Assembly (NCBI GenBank): GCA_963854835.1
Contig: OY978527.1
Coordinates: forward strand, 26,997,029-27,061,028
Source: Megamerina dolium
Lineage: Eukaryota; Arthropoda; Insecta; Diptera; Megamerinidae
DNA: 64,000 bases
Direction of reading: 5' to 3'
Positions 11,721 through 25,076 of the stretch are shown in pieces. The position numbers and the translations under genes are program-made. Under the pieces are notes generated by a model. The model was given only the letters and a program-made list of their open reading frames with translations. It ran no database searches and had not been told where the DNA came from. The stretch's first letter is position 1; each line of letters opens with the position of its first letter.

Positions 11721-12339
11721 ATTTGTTCGTTGATAAAGACAATTTTACGACAATTTTACATAAAAAATGTTCAGCAGAATTATTCAAAAATGAACGCAGT
11801 TATCATGTCACAACAGGCAGAAACGAGCATCATTACAGGTATAATATCGGATTATTTAGGGGGCAGGGGTCTCCTATTGAGACTAATATATGTCTTGCCA
11901 TACCTCAAATGTCTCCTTTGACTCTTTAACAACAGGGTAGAATACTTAAATGGAATAAGAATAAACAGATTAAAAAATAAATCATACCTGAAAGGCGCGT
12001 GGTACTATTTTCTATTATTTTGCATATTTTCTATCATTTTTCATATTTAAGCATTTTAGCAATTCTTTCAGCCTTATCCAGCAGTAGCAGTCGAGATAAA
12101 CATTTCTATACATGTTTAGGTTTTCTGCATTTAAATATAGGGCTAGTTTGACGCGCTCGGGTCATATTTCGTTCCTTATTTCAAAAGTAAAAATCACCCG
12201 TAGAGGGGTAAAATTAATGGCCGATTGCTATTAACACAATATTATCTTCTAAATATTTGTTCTCCGCAAAAACCAATAAAAAGCCACGCTCGAGAATAGT
12301 AACATCTCTTCAATTTCAAGTACACAATATCATAGGAAT
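11721..12339. other. Nothing recognised
   Basis: Two overlapping short frames at 11723-11929 have no domain features and are taken as chance. Confidence 0.45.
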
Positions 12340-13730
12340 ATTCTTTCCCTGCTACTGTCGTATCTCGTTATCGAAAACCTTATGTACCGGCTATCTTCAG
12401 CTGACTTTAAGGTCATTGGTTATGCAAATGACCTATCCGTGTCTCTGTACTAATTCATAAAAAAGGTTATTGTTCCTTTTCCTAGGAAATATCAAGCCAA
12501 TTTTAGTCAAATACGTCTTTAAAATACAAGCAATGCATTTTCGAATGAATTAAAATGCGAGGGTGTCATCTTGGTTGGAAAACTAAGTTGGAACTCACAT
12601 TCAAGCTAAGCGCTAAATAAATCAACCAGAGTCATGTGGACATGCAAGCGCTTCTTTGGTTAGACATGGGGTCTATCGCCAAGAAGGGTATTTTGGATAT
12701 AACTATTATGGCCCAAATATCACTCAAATCACAGTCATCCAGCAATGTAACAAACCTTAGAGACTTACCTGTCTCTCTATAATTGCGGCGGGTAGGTCAT
12801 ATTCAGAATTGATAGTAGGTCTCCATCCACTGCATTCAGAAATTAGAAGGACAGCAAAAATCTGTTCCATTCGCATGCAGTTTCTTCAAAACTACTCTGT
12901 GAGCCACAATGAAAACTCGGCCATTTTAATAAATTATCGAAATATGCTTAAAACATACTGCATGCCTACAGGGCTCGGTTTTGGTAGACATTTCCCTACT
13001 AAATATTTTTCCTAATAGTATGGGAAACAGATTATCTTTAAACCATTGCAACATTTTAAGACATCCAAACGTCTTAAGGTTCATTAAGGTGCAAACACTA
13101 TTATCTACTCAGATAGTTAAATAAGTTTTCCTCAAAAATAATTTAACAATATTTTCTGATCACACAAAAACTCGCCATGTCAGGACACAGACGCATTACC
13201 ATGTCAGGATACAGACGCAATGAAGTGGCGAACGAGCTGGCGAACACTATTTTATCATCTCCACTTATAGATCCTTAATATTTTTGTGGTATAAATTGGG
13301 CATAGGCTAACGCAATTATAGAAAAACAGTTCCAAGATGAAAATATGGTACACTGGACCAATTCTACTGATCTTCGACAGAATGAGAAACAGACTAAGCA
13401 GATTAGATCTGCGTCTAATGGCCAGTTATCTCACGGAACATAACTGTTTAAAATATCAGCTGCACAGAATGGGGACTCTCCTCCGACGCGGAATGTGGAT
13501 TGTGTCTGTAGGATGAGAAAACGTCGACTCATACCTTTTGCGAATGTTCTTCTTTGGACGACTTTGTCTTTAACACTATCAGCTCGGTTTTCCGCCATCA
13601 GCTTCGGCCATCAAAAGGTTGACAAGATCTATTCTAACCTTCATAAGGAAAATTGAAAAGTTTCTAGTGTCGTAATTAGGCTTTGAGTAGAAAAGATCTT
13701 GTATAGTCTCAGTGCTCGGTTAGCCCTCAA
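12340..13730 (+). mobile_element. RNase-H-bearing LINE relic (I/LOA/R1-like)
   Basis: Reading through many stops and frameshifts, the plus strand keeps the order of a LINE ORF2 tail. A degraded catalytic box DFKVIGYANDLSV (YADD changed to YAND) lies near 12400. Then comes the segment resembling LGVILVGKLSWNSH, and RVMWTCKRFFG-TWGLSP, typical after the RT palm. An RNase H ending follows, RNEVANELANT, near 13220. Last is a terminal cysteine-rich motif (AECGLCL-DEKTSTHTFCEC, about 13490-13550). A 22-base segment is duplicated at 13175-13220. The copy is old and non-functional. Confidence 0.7.
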
Positions 13731-15189
13731 AGTATATACATTTTAACAGGCATCAGTCTGGTGAACTTGATGAACAAGTAATTTGGCCTTGATCAACTTG
13801 ATTGATTAATACCATCTCAATATCTTTTAGAGGCGCTTTCAAACAAAATTAATTCTGTTTTAAATTTGCACAGAATAGTTTTTCACCATTTTTTTTATTT
13901 TTTTATTTACTTTCTTAAGTCATTTCGTGCATATTTATGTTCCATTTTTCGGAAATAATTTGGTTTTCCCTGGTAATTTAATACTATGATATTGAATCTT
14001 TAAAACATATTTGTAGCATATATTATAATTATGTAAATACATAATTTTAGGCACGTTCCTAATCAACTCGCTCACATTACCACTGTGTTGAATGTAAGAG
14101 TTTTAAATTGAAAATACAGGAAATACAAATAGCTTATGAAAACCGCATTGCTAAATAAATAATCTAATATAAAGTGATGAGTATGCAATTAAAATCGCAC
14201 ACACCATGGATGAGCACGACTGGGGTAAAGCAGATTAATTGCTTTTCTTCCTCTCGATTACCTTTCTTACACTTTCTAATTGTTTATATGTTGCTTGCTA
14301 AAGTAAACATTATTCGGCAAAAAATTTTACAAGAATGGAATTATGTTTTTACTTCCTTTATTATTTCATTTAATTAATACACATTAAAAAGTTTCAGGAA
14401 TAGCAATGAAAGGGCCACATTTATAAGATTGAAGCGGTAGTTTTTCTCCTTGTATGCAATAAACTTTTCTTGATACATAAGACAGTTGCCGCAAAGCTTT
14501 GATTGATTCTTTATTCCAATAAGCAATTTTAATTAAACTGAACGAGTGCATTGTATTAATTCTCAGTTAAAATTTGGTTTTTTAAAGCTTTACTAATCGT
14601 AATGATAAAGAAACATGAATTTGATCCCAACTTGGTTTTTTTGCTTTGTGATATACTAGCCTATTTAAACATAGTAAATTCTTTGTTTGTTTATTAAATC
14701 GTACAGAATAATAAAATAATAATAAAAATGAAGATCTTCTAAGGTTATTTTGGATGATCAACATAAAAATGCACTAACATTTTAATTGATTTTATGATAT
14801 CGAATTAAAAAATATAATTTTTTAAGGCGCAATAACTGAGTTTGAATAAAATTTTAAGCTATAGTTGTTCCCAATGAAATCCATTTCAACTATTTACCAA
14901 AATATTACTTTTATTATCTTTTAATTAATTTCTTACAAAATCTACATTTTTTAATGATTATTAGAATTTTGTAAATAAAATCTCATAAAATGCCTAATGC
15001 TTTGAACTGTTCCATCAATGAACTGGAACCAAGATCAAATTTTGTTTTTTTAATACTAAGAATTTATTGAATCTTTCTAACACAATAAGTATTCAAATCT
15101 TACAAACTAACTAAAATTATGTGATATTCCCTATGTTCCATTACAATTTGTTGAGTCGTGAGGTTTAGCAATTTCACAGTATGTTCAGT
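13731..15189. other. AT-rich intergenic DNA, nothing recognised
   Basis: No domain, RNA gene or structured repeat is seen. Confidence 0.5.
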
Positions 15190-15640
15190 GTGTCTTTTCT
15201 TTTTAATCGTCGATGCCCCGTGCTCTGCAACAATTGCCTAGCAAGGGGATGGTTGTGTAATTTTTGAATGTAGCTTCTGCAGGACTTTGCAACTTCCTCA
15301 GAAATTGTGGGGACATTTAAATAACGATGGATGTTAACTTTCCTCATATACCAAGGCGCGTTTACAATAATTCGCAGGCAATTGAGAGAGATGCGGTGCC
15401 CTATAACTGAATTCCATAAGTCCAGATTGGCTTCAGTATTGCTTTATATAATAGCACTTTGTATTCGAGATTCAACTTTGAGCTTTTGTGTAACAGCCAC
15501 CATAACTGATTAATTTTAAGCTTGATCTGAGTTTTCTTTGCCTCCATGTGATTTTTCCAGGTCAGTCTTCTGTACCCAAGTACTTTGTTGAGGAACATTG
15601 TGGAACTGATTGGCCATTTATTTTGAGTGGGGGACATGTA
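15190..15640 (-). mobile_element. Jockey-type LINE, 3' end of ORF2 (relic)
   Basis: On the minus strand, GYRRLTWKNHMEAKKTQIKL, then NLEYKVLLYKAILKPIWTYG are hallmarks of the region after the RT palm in jockey-clade elements. The reading continues, after a frameshift, into NAPWYMRKVNIHRYL and a C-terminal QLLQSTGHRRLKRK. The RT core and endonuclease are absent, as in 5'-truncated copies. Confidence 0.78.
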
Positions 15641-16419
15641 TCTAGCCTTAGCGTGAAGGTAACATGTACGCTATTTGATTCATTGACTTTTATACGCCAT
15701 TTTGCTAGCCAAATTTCGAGAGAATCAAGAGATCAAATTGACCATCAATTTGCTTTTCAAAAAATTCGATTTGATCAAAGATTACTAAATGAGTTGGAAT
15801 TTTCCCGTCGATTTATAAAATTTTACAACTTGTCAAAAGCCAAAAAGTTTGAAAAAAAAAAGTTTTTTCATCGTTTTCTTATTTTATGTATTACGATTAC
15901 ACATTTCACCTCTAAGGGCGTGTGACGTAAAACTCAACCAATTAAATTTTCCTCCCCGCTACCATACAAAATTAATGGAAAACGTTTGAAAATTGATAGA
16001 TGTGATAACTGGATAAATAACCGAATAGCTACCTAGAAATCTCCTTTGCAAAAGTGAAAATACAATACCTCTTCAATATCTTCCTTCATCTCTTCATCTT
16101 AATGCAGCGTCCATAGGAAATCAATGCAAAAACACAATAAAATGGACGAATAACCATTTAGCTAACCCGTGATCGCAACTTGTGCTTCAATACGAAGCTG
16201 AAATTTTTATATAAAAAAATATTCTACGCTCCCAGAGGGTGCCTAAAGGGAGTAAAATGTACGACCGCATCTCATTCACTTTTTCACATTTTCCCCGAAC
16301 ATACTTATCCTCCTATATCTACCAACTGCTCGCAAGATGCCTAATAGTACAATACTAAAGTTATTACTAATGCTGAAAACAACATATTACACCATTCTTT
16401 TTTAACTACCTAAAAGGTC
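15641..16419. other. Spacer between two jockey-type fragments
   Basis: A plus-strand frame at 15548-15925 overlaps the LINE in antisense and is not considered coding. Nothing else is recognised. Confidence 0.45.
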
Positions 16420-16976
16420 TAGAGGTTTCGTACGTTAAAGTCTGCGTACAGTATCGGCAGTGTTAACTAATAGAGAACCTTCTTCGTAGACATGTATTTT
16501 TAATCTGGCCACATGCTTTGCTGCAAATTGCTTAATCGTGCTTTCTACCATATCTACTCCGAGATCTCGGTGGAGGTCAGCGATACGAATGTAGCAGGGC
16601 ACTTTGACGATGTCATTTAATACTTTATTTTGAAATCTTTGAATAATCAATATATTACATTTATTCATACAGCCCATAGCTGGATACCGCAGGTCCAATT
16701 GGGTTTAAAAATTTGATTATATAGCAGTATTATGTTATAAGTCGACAGTGTTGAATTTTTGCCGATGGGCCAAGACATTTGTCTCCATCTAAGGTCAAGC
16801 TCTTCTTTCTTCTTCTTTACAGGGTTTTTCCATCTTAGCTTAGCATCAAGAGTCATGTCAAGATACTTCGCCGTATTTGCATATGGTATATCATTTTGAT
16901 TTATAAATATTTTGTAATATTGAACATGAACTGATTTTTCATTATTTACGCCATTGCAGTGTCCAATTGTAGACAT
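16420..16976 (-). mobile_element. Second jockey-type LINE 3' fragment
   Basis: The minus strand reads KYLDMTLDAKLRWKNPVKKK, then IILLYNQIFKPNWTCGIQLW, IIQRFQNKVLNDIVKVP and LHRDLGVDMVESTIKQFA, ending TADTVRRL. It covers the same domain as the fragment at 15190-15640 but is only loosely similar to it, so they come from different jockey families or old separate insertions. A frameshift splits it near 16680. Confidence 0.82.
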
Positions 16977-18179
16977 TTTTAACAGCGTCTTGAAGGAATC
17001 TCTCGTGAATAAAATGAGCTACGAATTACTTCCTCATGGAAGCGAACAATGCCTATTTCGAACTCAAAACAGAATTGCATCAAATGAATAGGTTATCACT
17101 GAAACTAAAGCTTATGTGAAGAGCCTTGCCAAATCGTATAACTCGAAGGGCCTTAAAATATTTTAGAATGTATACAACTAAAACGACATTATGCTCAGAA
17201 ATAAATAGAATTTTAGTAGGTCTAGTAAGTCGATTACTTTTCAAACAAAATTCAATATCATCAGTTTACTTTCGTTTGAAAGAACAATAAGTATATGTAC
17301 ATATTGTATTTAAAGCTTATTTGCTATGATTTATTATTGTTAGTGTTATTGAAGCTCATACATATTGGTGTCATGTTGTTGTCATATTACTTGTCACGTT
17401 ATTTGTTTTACTCCTAGTTGTTGTCATTTTCTCCTCCCCATTGATATTGTGTGTATTTTCAATTTTATTCTCAAATTCTTTCATCAATATCCTGTCATTT
17501 GTCAAATGTGTGTGAACACTTCTGTCTGTTTAAGATTTTTTATTTCAGTTCCGCAGTTTTTTTCTTTTTTTTTTCTTTCGTTATGAGTTTTATCGACAAA
17601 GCCACATAAAAGCTAGATATAATAAGAGTAAGAAGAAAAAAGAAATAATTTGTTTTAATGCTTTTGCTGCTTGTACTACACTTTATCTTATTACATGCAT
17701 TCGCTACGTAAAACCTCCAATGATATCACTTTGTCTACCCTCAACACGTATATATTGAGAATACTTGCTATTATTGGGATTTTATGTTTTTATTTTGCTC
17801 ATGTTTTAGAATGAAGCTGCTTTTATTTCAAGTAATAAAGCTTGGCGTATAGAAAAGTCTTAAATGTATTATGAAATCTCTAGCTTAAAAGAAAATTATT
17901 TTGAAATGAAAAATCATTGGTCTAAAGTAAAGACAGTGCCAAAAAGAAGTTAAATATAACATAATAAAATTAGAAGTAATATTGTTCTTCAATTAATTCT
18001 CGTAATATTATTAGATAGAATGAAAAATATTATCTGTTTTATTTTGCATTGATATTGACCCTTAAAGTTTCTACGTGCGACACTAAAGGCAATTCAGTGA
18101 CTGTTTTACGAAAGAATTGAATAAAATTCATCACAAATCAACTTAAATTAATTTGAAGAACATTCTTCTGTATTGGGTA
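16977..18179. other. AT-rich intergenic DNA, nothing recognised
   Basis: The frame at 17365-17586 is Cys/Phe/Ile-rich but has no partner exon, and is taken as chance. Confidence 0.45.
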
Positions 18180-18940
18180 CCCAGATACAGGGGTATACGA
18201 GGAAAGTGCAGAGCGGACAAGCTTCTAAGACAAGAAACAAAGATTTGACTGAAGAAGAGCTCCATTTAAGAAGCCAGCCACATCAACCTAACCTCACATA
18301 TCCTAATACAAGAGTAGGTCTTGAGGCCAATTAGATAAACCTCCAAAAATAATATTTCTTATGTGGGACTCGTATGACTTTTCGTGTTCACCGCAGAAGC
18401 TTCCAACATAGAGAATAAAATTATTGTCGTTTTATAAGGTAAAATTATTTATAAACCTAGACCTATTTAGACCTATTTGAGCTGATGGCGAGTATGAAAT
18501 TAGTAGAGCAATTGGAAGAAACTCTCGCAAAGAAGGTACTGTGTTTAGAACTCGGCAGCGAATACATAAGATACCCGTAAGGTGGACGTAGACATTAGTG
18601 AAAAGATCAACCTCGTAATACTGAAGAGGCTCCGTGTTTAATCTGCGAGACTCGTACGTCTCTTTGTGTTTCCATAGAATCGTAGATAATTTCCACCATA
18701 GAGAAGAAAATCCTTGTCATTCTATAAGGTAAAGTATTTTGCAGCATCTTTAGACCTACTTGAGTTGACAGAGGGTATTGAATAAGAAGAATGAAATGGA
18801 AGAATGTGTATTGTTTAGAACCCGGTGATCTAAAACAAGGTAGGCCTCGACTCTAGTGGAAAGATCAAGTGGTTATAATTTCCAATTGACGCCATTGAGC
18901 ACGTATTAGAATTGACTGGAGGAACATTTATCAACAGCTG
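18180..18940 (+). repeat. Diverged tandem duplication, possibly of a LINE tail
   Basis: Two copies of one segment lie about 283 bases apart. The landmarks gggactcgtatgacttttcgtgtt (18364) and gagactcgtacgtctctttgtgtt (18648) are followed by catagagaa-aaaat-ttgtc-tt-tataaggtaaa and agacctatttgag. Between them are stretches reading KKVLCLELGS and VLFRTR, and gtggaaagatcaag, similar to the C-terminus of RTE-like LINE proteins (GRPxxRWKDQ). The LINE origin is tentative. Confidence 0.5.
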
Positions 18941-20454
18941 GTGAGATCAGAACGTGGAAACTTTTATGACATATATATGAGATGCAACTGAAAAGAACTG
19001 AAGAATGAGATATCATTATTAGATTAATAACCGTTTGAAACGTTAACATAATGGCTAAGTGGAGTCTGAGGAAAATTGTTGTGGTAAAAATATCCATCAC
19101 TATATATTATACTAAAGGAGCAATCGCACTACTGATCAGTAACTATCACTGAACACTGGAGGAAGAAAAATAAATGGAAATTCTCTACTCAGTGGATAAG
19201 TTATCTTAATCAACAAATGATAATCAAGAGAAAATGCTTGAACTCTAGAATATCTGAGATGTAAAAAATTGTATTTCCTCAGCATAAAATATTAAAATTA
19301 AAATTAAATTAAAAGTGTTGAAAATATTTTTTGTAGTCTTAAATGCAATTTAAGTAGTTTAATTCCTTACTCCTGTTGGTGGCTGAGATTATAATTTTAA
19401 TTTCTGTTCAAATATTCACACCTATATTTTAAGATTCTATTGTTTGCATCCTAAATTTAAATTAATTTTACATCTGTCTCATTAAACATTTATTCTCCAA
19501 AATACATATCACTCTATGATGATGTACCATCTGGCTATTGATAGATTATTTCAGCTCTTCAAATATGAATTCTATTGTTTATTAGCACAAAAGAAATTTT
19601 AGGTTGCAGTCCTTGACTTTTGGGTCAACCCTTTTTTCAATAAATACTAAAATAGTTCATACAGCTACACTGCTAATGAATGCAATAGAAAGCACTCAGC
19701 ATCCAATGGACAGGATAATATTTATTATCCTCAGTCGTGGTGGCCTTGGTCTTGGTCGTCAGGTAATTATTAAAATTAAAGTTCATATACAATGAGATTA
19801 TCCTGAAACGTTCTGCACGCGAGAGTCACAGCACCTAAATGCGACCATATACATACCATATACATATTTATGTTGAAACAAATTGCAAATAAGTACAAAC
19901 GCACTGCCACATACACAAGCACGTACCCACAAAAACAATAGCATAAAAATGGATTTTCATTAAGTAAGTATTCAGATGAAATTTGTAGAAATTCCCAAAA
20001 TTCTTATGCTTACCACATAACGAATCTCAGTAGATGTAGGAGAAAAGTAACAACAAAGTAATTAAAGCATATTTATGTTTGATCTAACAAAACGAAGTAA
20101 AAGCATAGAAAGAAGGCCAAACATTTAAATTGTAAAATCCTATTGCATACATCTCATATGTATATATTAGAGATGTTGAAAATGTTCAAATTTTGATTTC
20201 TTCACTGGGCATACAATTTTTATCAAAGCTATTTGAAAAAAAAATTGAATTTTCAAAATAATATTTAGAAAACAAAATTGTTGTGGTTGAAATCGGTTCC
20301 CTAAAGAGAAAATTCTGTTTTTTCGAATAGTCACAAAAAAAGAAAAACCATTGGGGCATCATACTACTTACCATTAGTACTACTTTTACTACGGTTGCCA
20401 TGGCGAAGTTCCGATTAAACTGCTTCACCATATACCATACTCATATACTTGCGG
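18941..20454. other. AT-rich intergenic DNA, nothing recognised
   Basis: The small frames here (for example 19604-19795) show no domain or splice context. Confidence 0.5.
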
Positions 20455-21410
20455 CTCAATCGACCAAAACGTGAAATTATCTGCTCACCGAAATGTTCTC
20501 TCAATAAATCCATTGATTGATGCGATGTGTGGGAAGTGGCGCCGTCTTGTTGAAACCAAATGTCGCCGAGATCACGAGCTTCAATTTCAGGCATCAAATA
20601 GTCGGATATCATGGACCGATAACGGTCGCCATTGACGGTTACGTTCTCACCGGCATCATTTTTGAAGAAATATGGACCGATGATTCCACCGGCCCACAAC
20701 CCACACCAAACCGTTGTTTTTTCTGGATGATGTGGCAGCTGTTGAATCTCTTCAGGATGCTCTTCGTCCCAAATGCGGTAATTTTACTTGTTTACATACC
20801 CATTGCGCCAGAAATGGGCCTCATCGCTGAACAAAATTTGGCTCGAAAACGTCGGATCTTCTTGGAACTTTTCAAGAGCCCATAGAGCGAAGCGATGTCG
20901 CTTGGGAAGGTCGGGCGGCTTCAGTTCTTACACAAACTGTATTTTGTACGCTTTTAAGTTAAGATCTCTACGTAAAATGCGCCAAGTCGTTCCATATGTC
21001 AGTTCGAGTTGCTGCAAACGGCGCCGAATCGACTCTCCACGGTCTTCGTGTACTCTCTCAGCTACGGCTGCTATATTTTCTTCATTGCGTGCTGGACGTG
21101 GTCTATTCGGTCGAATATTATCTAATAATGAATGCTGGGTCTCAAGATGGGTGATGGTGTTGCGAATATTACGATTAGTAGGCCGATTATGTTGACCATA
21201 AGTTAAGCGAAGTGGACGGAACACATTCCTCAAGAACGTGAATTTTCGTAATAAAGTGGAACGATTTGTAAACGTTGTTCAGGAGTAAGTCTTTCCATGA
21301 TGAAATGCCAAACAATACTAAACAAAAATAACATGACAGCATGGCACGACTCACTCGTGATCTGTCAAAAAAAGGCTATTGAAAAAAGTATGTCTACTTG
21401 GATCACCCAA
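20455..21410 (-). mobile_element. DD41D mariner relic, 3'-truncated
   Basis: The 5' end on the minus strand is at about 21410 (tgggtgatccaagtagaca), followed by a start MERLTPEQRLQIV. After frameshifts the reading continues through RPLRLTYGQHNRPTNRNIRN, an HTH region, [15 protein letters not shown] (first catalytic Asp) and TVWCGLWAGGIIGPYFF to [14 protein letters not shown] (second Asp). It stops matching after IISRFG, before the third aspartate, near 20460, so the 3' end and right TIR are lost. The sequence differs from both copies at 6.4-7.9 kb, giving at least three DD41D families here. Confidence 0.85.
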
Positions 21411-21489
21411 TATTATTACCTAATCTAAAAATTTAGCACAAAGGTCAGAGATCAAGCGCTTTTTTTTCTCACTAGTCTTCTTTAAGTTC

Positions 21490-21880
21490 AATACATTTAG
21501 TTAACATTTTTCGATCCAAATCTCTTACCGCCGCAAAAGCTCGTTCGGATTGAGGTTAAATATCGCCACATACTTCTTTAAAATGGTCACACAATTCATT
21601 TTGTTATCAATTGTGAGGACCAATCTTGCGGTTGGCCTTTTCATGTCCATATATTCAAATAAAATATGTTCCACGCGCTCAATGACCTACAACCTCAATC
21701 AATTATTGACGATTTCTGATGTTACGGCCTCTTTTGGATGACCTGAACGTTTGGTGTCTCTTGTGTTGGTATGATCTAAACGAAACTCAGTAAACCTCTT
21801 CTTATTTATTGGAGCTAATTGTGCAGAGTTCCGATAATATTTATCAAATTTTCATTGGTTTCGGTGTAGTTTTTTCTCCA
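21490..21880 (-). mobile_element. Classical mariner (DD34D group) transposase relic, N-terminal half
   Basis: Reading leftwards, the minus strand gives TEFRLDHTNTRDTKRSGHPKEAV, the WFxxFKxGRxSxEDxxRSGRPxEAVT block of mariner transposases. It continues through degraded HTH sequence (EYMDMKRPTARLV) to NPNELLRR just before the catalytic region. Catalytic residues are not preserved. It lies 80 bases beyond the DD41D relic but is unrelated to it. Confidence 0.65.
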
Positions 21881-24419
21881 AAAAGTAGATCTTGGTGACT
21901 TCCGAAACTCATTTTTTCAATTTTCATCTAAATTTATAAGGATGTCTGCTTCCAATCTACCGTCAAACTCGAATCTAAATTACGCGTCTTGTACAATACT
22001 TGACGGTAATCTATTAACAACCTTGTTGTTTATTTAATTTTACTTGGAGTTTTCAAAGACAACACGACACGCATTAGAAGTAAAATCTCGAAAAATCTCT
22101 ATGTTTTATTAACATAATTGGTTATGCTGTTAAGCTCTACCCAGAATAACAGCGGATGACACTAAAGCGGTCGCTAAGTGAACAGCTGTGAACACAATTG
22201 CGCCGAACAATTATACAACTATAAGGGCCGTTTTCGCAACTGCATGTTAGAGTATTACATATGACTTAGTGAGCTTTAACCGTCGACTGCTTTACCGTCG
22301 TTTTCTATATAATGTATATTAAGCCAAAGAAAACTGATTTTTATTGATATTTTATTAGCTTTACATTTTTTCCAAAATTGCTCTAATTTTTGAAAAACTT
22401 GGCCCTCAAGAAGAAAGTGAAATTCAAAAGTATATATTATTTGGATATCTCTAATATATATATACTTACATTTATATACGTATATATGTATATATTTATG
22501 TGTAAACGTGTGCGTCTTTTATTTCATTGAATACTTAGTTTCAACGTACGAATGACACAACTAAGGCTTTCAACTTCCAACATTTTAAAAGTCAAACAAA
22601 AAGTTGAAAACTGTCTAAAAGTATGCTATAGAACAATTAGTAACAATTCATCAAATTATATAATTTGTTGACGCCATCCCATCAAACGTGAAACACAATT
22701 TCAGTTTTAATCCATTTTCCATTCACAATTTCATTGTCTGGATTCAATGCTGAAAACTTTCGCTTTAACTTACTGTTTGTATATTTATTATAAGAGCAAG
22801 TAATATGTAATGATCCCTAAAAATATACTAGATTTCTAGTGAAGTGCTTTATAAACTTGCAGCTTTTGACAATTTGTTGCTTAAATACATTTTACTAACA
22901 TTCTCATAAGCGCTCTCATACACAAGACATTTTAGGAATAATAATAATGTAATTTCTTGTTTTTGAATTGTTTTAGTTTTTTTATTCATACTTGCCACTT
23001 AATATGACTTAATGTTTTAACACTGCAAAGTCATTGAACAATACGTACGTGAGCTTTTCTAGCCGAAAGTAAAATAGACGGTGTTCCCAATTTATAGAAA
23101 GGAAATTAAAACGGAAGTTCAATATAGCAACGAAATAAGATTTTTGATTATGGATTTTCCAAAAAACCGTGTTGGTATTTCAAAACTGTTTAGTGCTTTT
23201 CTCTTGTTTATATGTTTTTGGGATTTTGTTTTTCTTTTTTATTGTTTTTGTAGATGCCTAAGCATTACATAAGTACTTGATAATATGCGCCGCTAATAGA
23301 GAATTAAGTTGTTTTGTTTTTTGATATAGTTAATTAGATTCTTAGATTTATCCAACTGCTTTCATAGTTCATTAGTTCGTTATATTAACAATTACAATAA
23401 TTAAAATAATGCAAGTTCATATTTAATATTAAATTCACTCTTCACAAATATTGTTGTCCAGAGTTAATAGATACACATGAAGAATATAATTTGCTGCATT
23501 TTGGATTTGAAGCCAAATTATTCTAAGACTACGGCCAAACTGAAAAACCTAACAGCCTAACGACAGTGAATTAAGATTGGAAACAGGCAGTTTTTACCAA
23601 TGAATCCAGTTTTGATAGCCGAAATTAAAAATTATGAACAATTATTGAATTGAGAAATATTTATGGTTGCTTTTCTGCAAATGATTTCAGAAAATCTAGA
23701 CTCAAGGCCAAAGCTCGAATTATCCGGAGAAGTTTTATTGAAGTCTGTAATATTAAGTATGTTGATCTGGATGCTCCAAGAAAAGAACGACACAAAATAT
23801 TGGCGTCGCATCTACACATCCTGGAAAACCAAACAACATAGCATAATTATTTTAGACTGGCTTTCATCGGTTATAAATCCATTTGATTCCAATTCGGGCT
23901 ATTGCAAGAATATATAATAATCAGGAACAATAACGCATGTCATATTCTACAATACGTATTAAAATATCAATGTCTATTTTAAGCAATTATTATTATTAAG
24001 GGTTGTGTTGCACTGCGACCCTAGGTCTAAGCAATACAGTTATAATTTCTCAGTTTGAATATTGCTTATAGCTTTTAAAGTTTTATACGAATAATCCGAA
24101 TAAGTCCAAATAATCCTCTCATGGAATGGCCTTCCAAGTGAACTGAAATGAATTTTCCGGCAGCATACTTTGACATGACTAGAGATATGGATCTCTTTTT
24201 CGAAGAAATTGAGTGTTTCTAAAGAGATACGAGAAGTGTCGCGACTGCACCAAATGTGTCTGTTAAAGTCAACAGTATCCACTTAAACGATATATTTGTG
24301 ATGTCACCAAGATCGGCAATATTGTTAAAACCATGGAAATCGTTGAGTCCGACCATCGAGTTAACACTGTTTCAATTGTCTAGAAGATAAACACTAGACA
24401 CCGTTTGGAAGCATTTAAG
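21881..24419. other. Nothing recognised
   Basis: AT-rich DNA with TA-rich microsatellite-like stretches near 22450-22500. The overlapping frames at 23650-23917 have no domain features. Confidence 0.45.
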
Positions 24420-24960
24420 TATGCCTGATTACAAAAAGAAGATCGATGTAAGAGTTCCACACGAATTAACGTAGAAAAAAACTTATGGACCAAATTTCCG
24501 TCTGCGAATCGCAATAAAATCGCCCCATCTCCGGAGCGGAACTGTAACTGCTGATGAAAAGTGGGTCACTTAAGACAACATCGAGGGAAAACAGTCGTGG
24601 TCGAAGAGCGGTGAACCCGCGCAAAAGGTGACCAAGCCTGGATTGAGGGTCGGGAAGGTTTTCCTGTGTGTTTGGTGGAATTGGGAAACTCTTAATTCGG
24701 ACCTGTACTGTAAACAATTAAGATATGCCACCATGCCACCAAGTAATTACCACCTACTGCGAAGTTTGTGTAAATCTACTGGCCAAGTTTTTTTCCAATA
24801 GAGACAACGGTTTTCATGAGATGGCAATATGGCAACAAGTTATCGTACAAACGGTGCATTTTCGACTTAAATCATAACAGCCTTCAATTTCATGCAAAAA
24901 TGATGGATTTCATTTTACTGACATATTAGAGCCTTAAATCGATTCGCTATGTATGTAAAT
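24420..24960 (+). mobile_element. Classical mariner transposase relic, central part
   Basis: The plus strand reads KKIDVRVPHELT, then after a frameshift ADEKWVTYDNIEGKQSWSKS, GEPAQKVTKPGLRVGKVFLC and VWWNWETLNSDLYCKQL. These are the WVPHEL, DEKW and WWDWKG-type blocks of mariner transposases (D34D core). A later short PSNYHLLRSLCK matches the end of the core with the third catalytic Asp replaced by Asn. Segments between these blocks are deleted. Confidence 0.82.
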
Positions 24961-25076
24961 ATTGTAAATATTAACCTGGTATAAAGGTGAAATTCAATAC
25001 GTTTATCAATTCAATTTTCAGAATAGGCGTAATCCAATTAAAATTATGCCTACCTTGTAAAAAGTAGCACATGTTT

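Noticed and set aside
15548..15925. 125-residue plus-strand frame
   Set aside because: It overlaps the jockey fragment in antisense and the remainder is Lys/Phe-rich low complexity.
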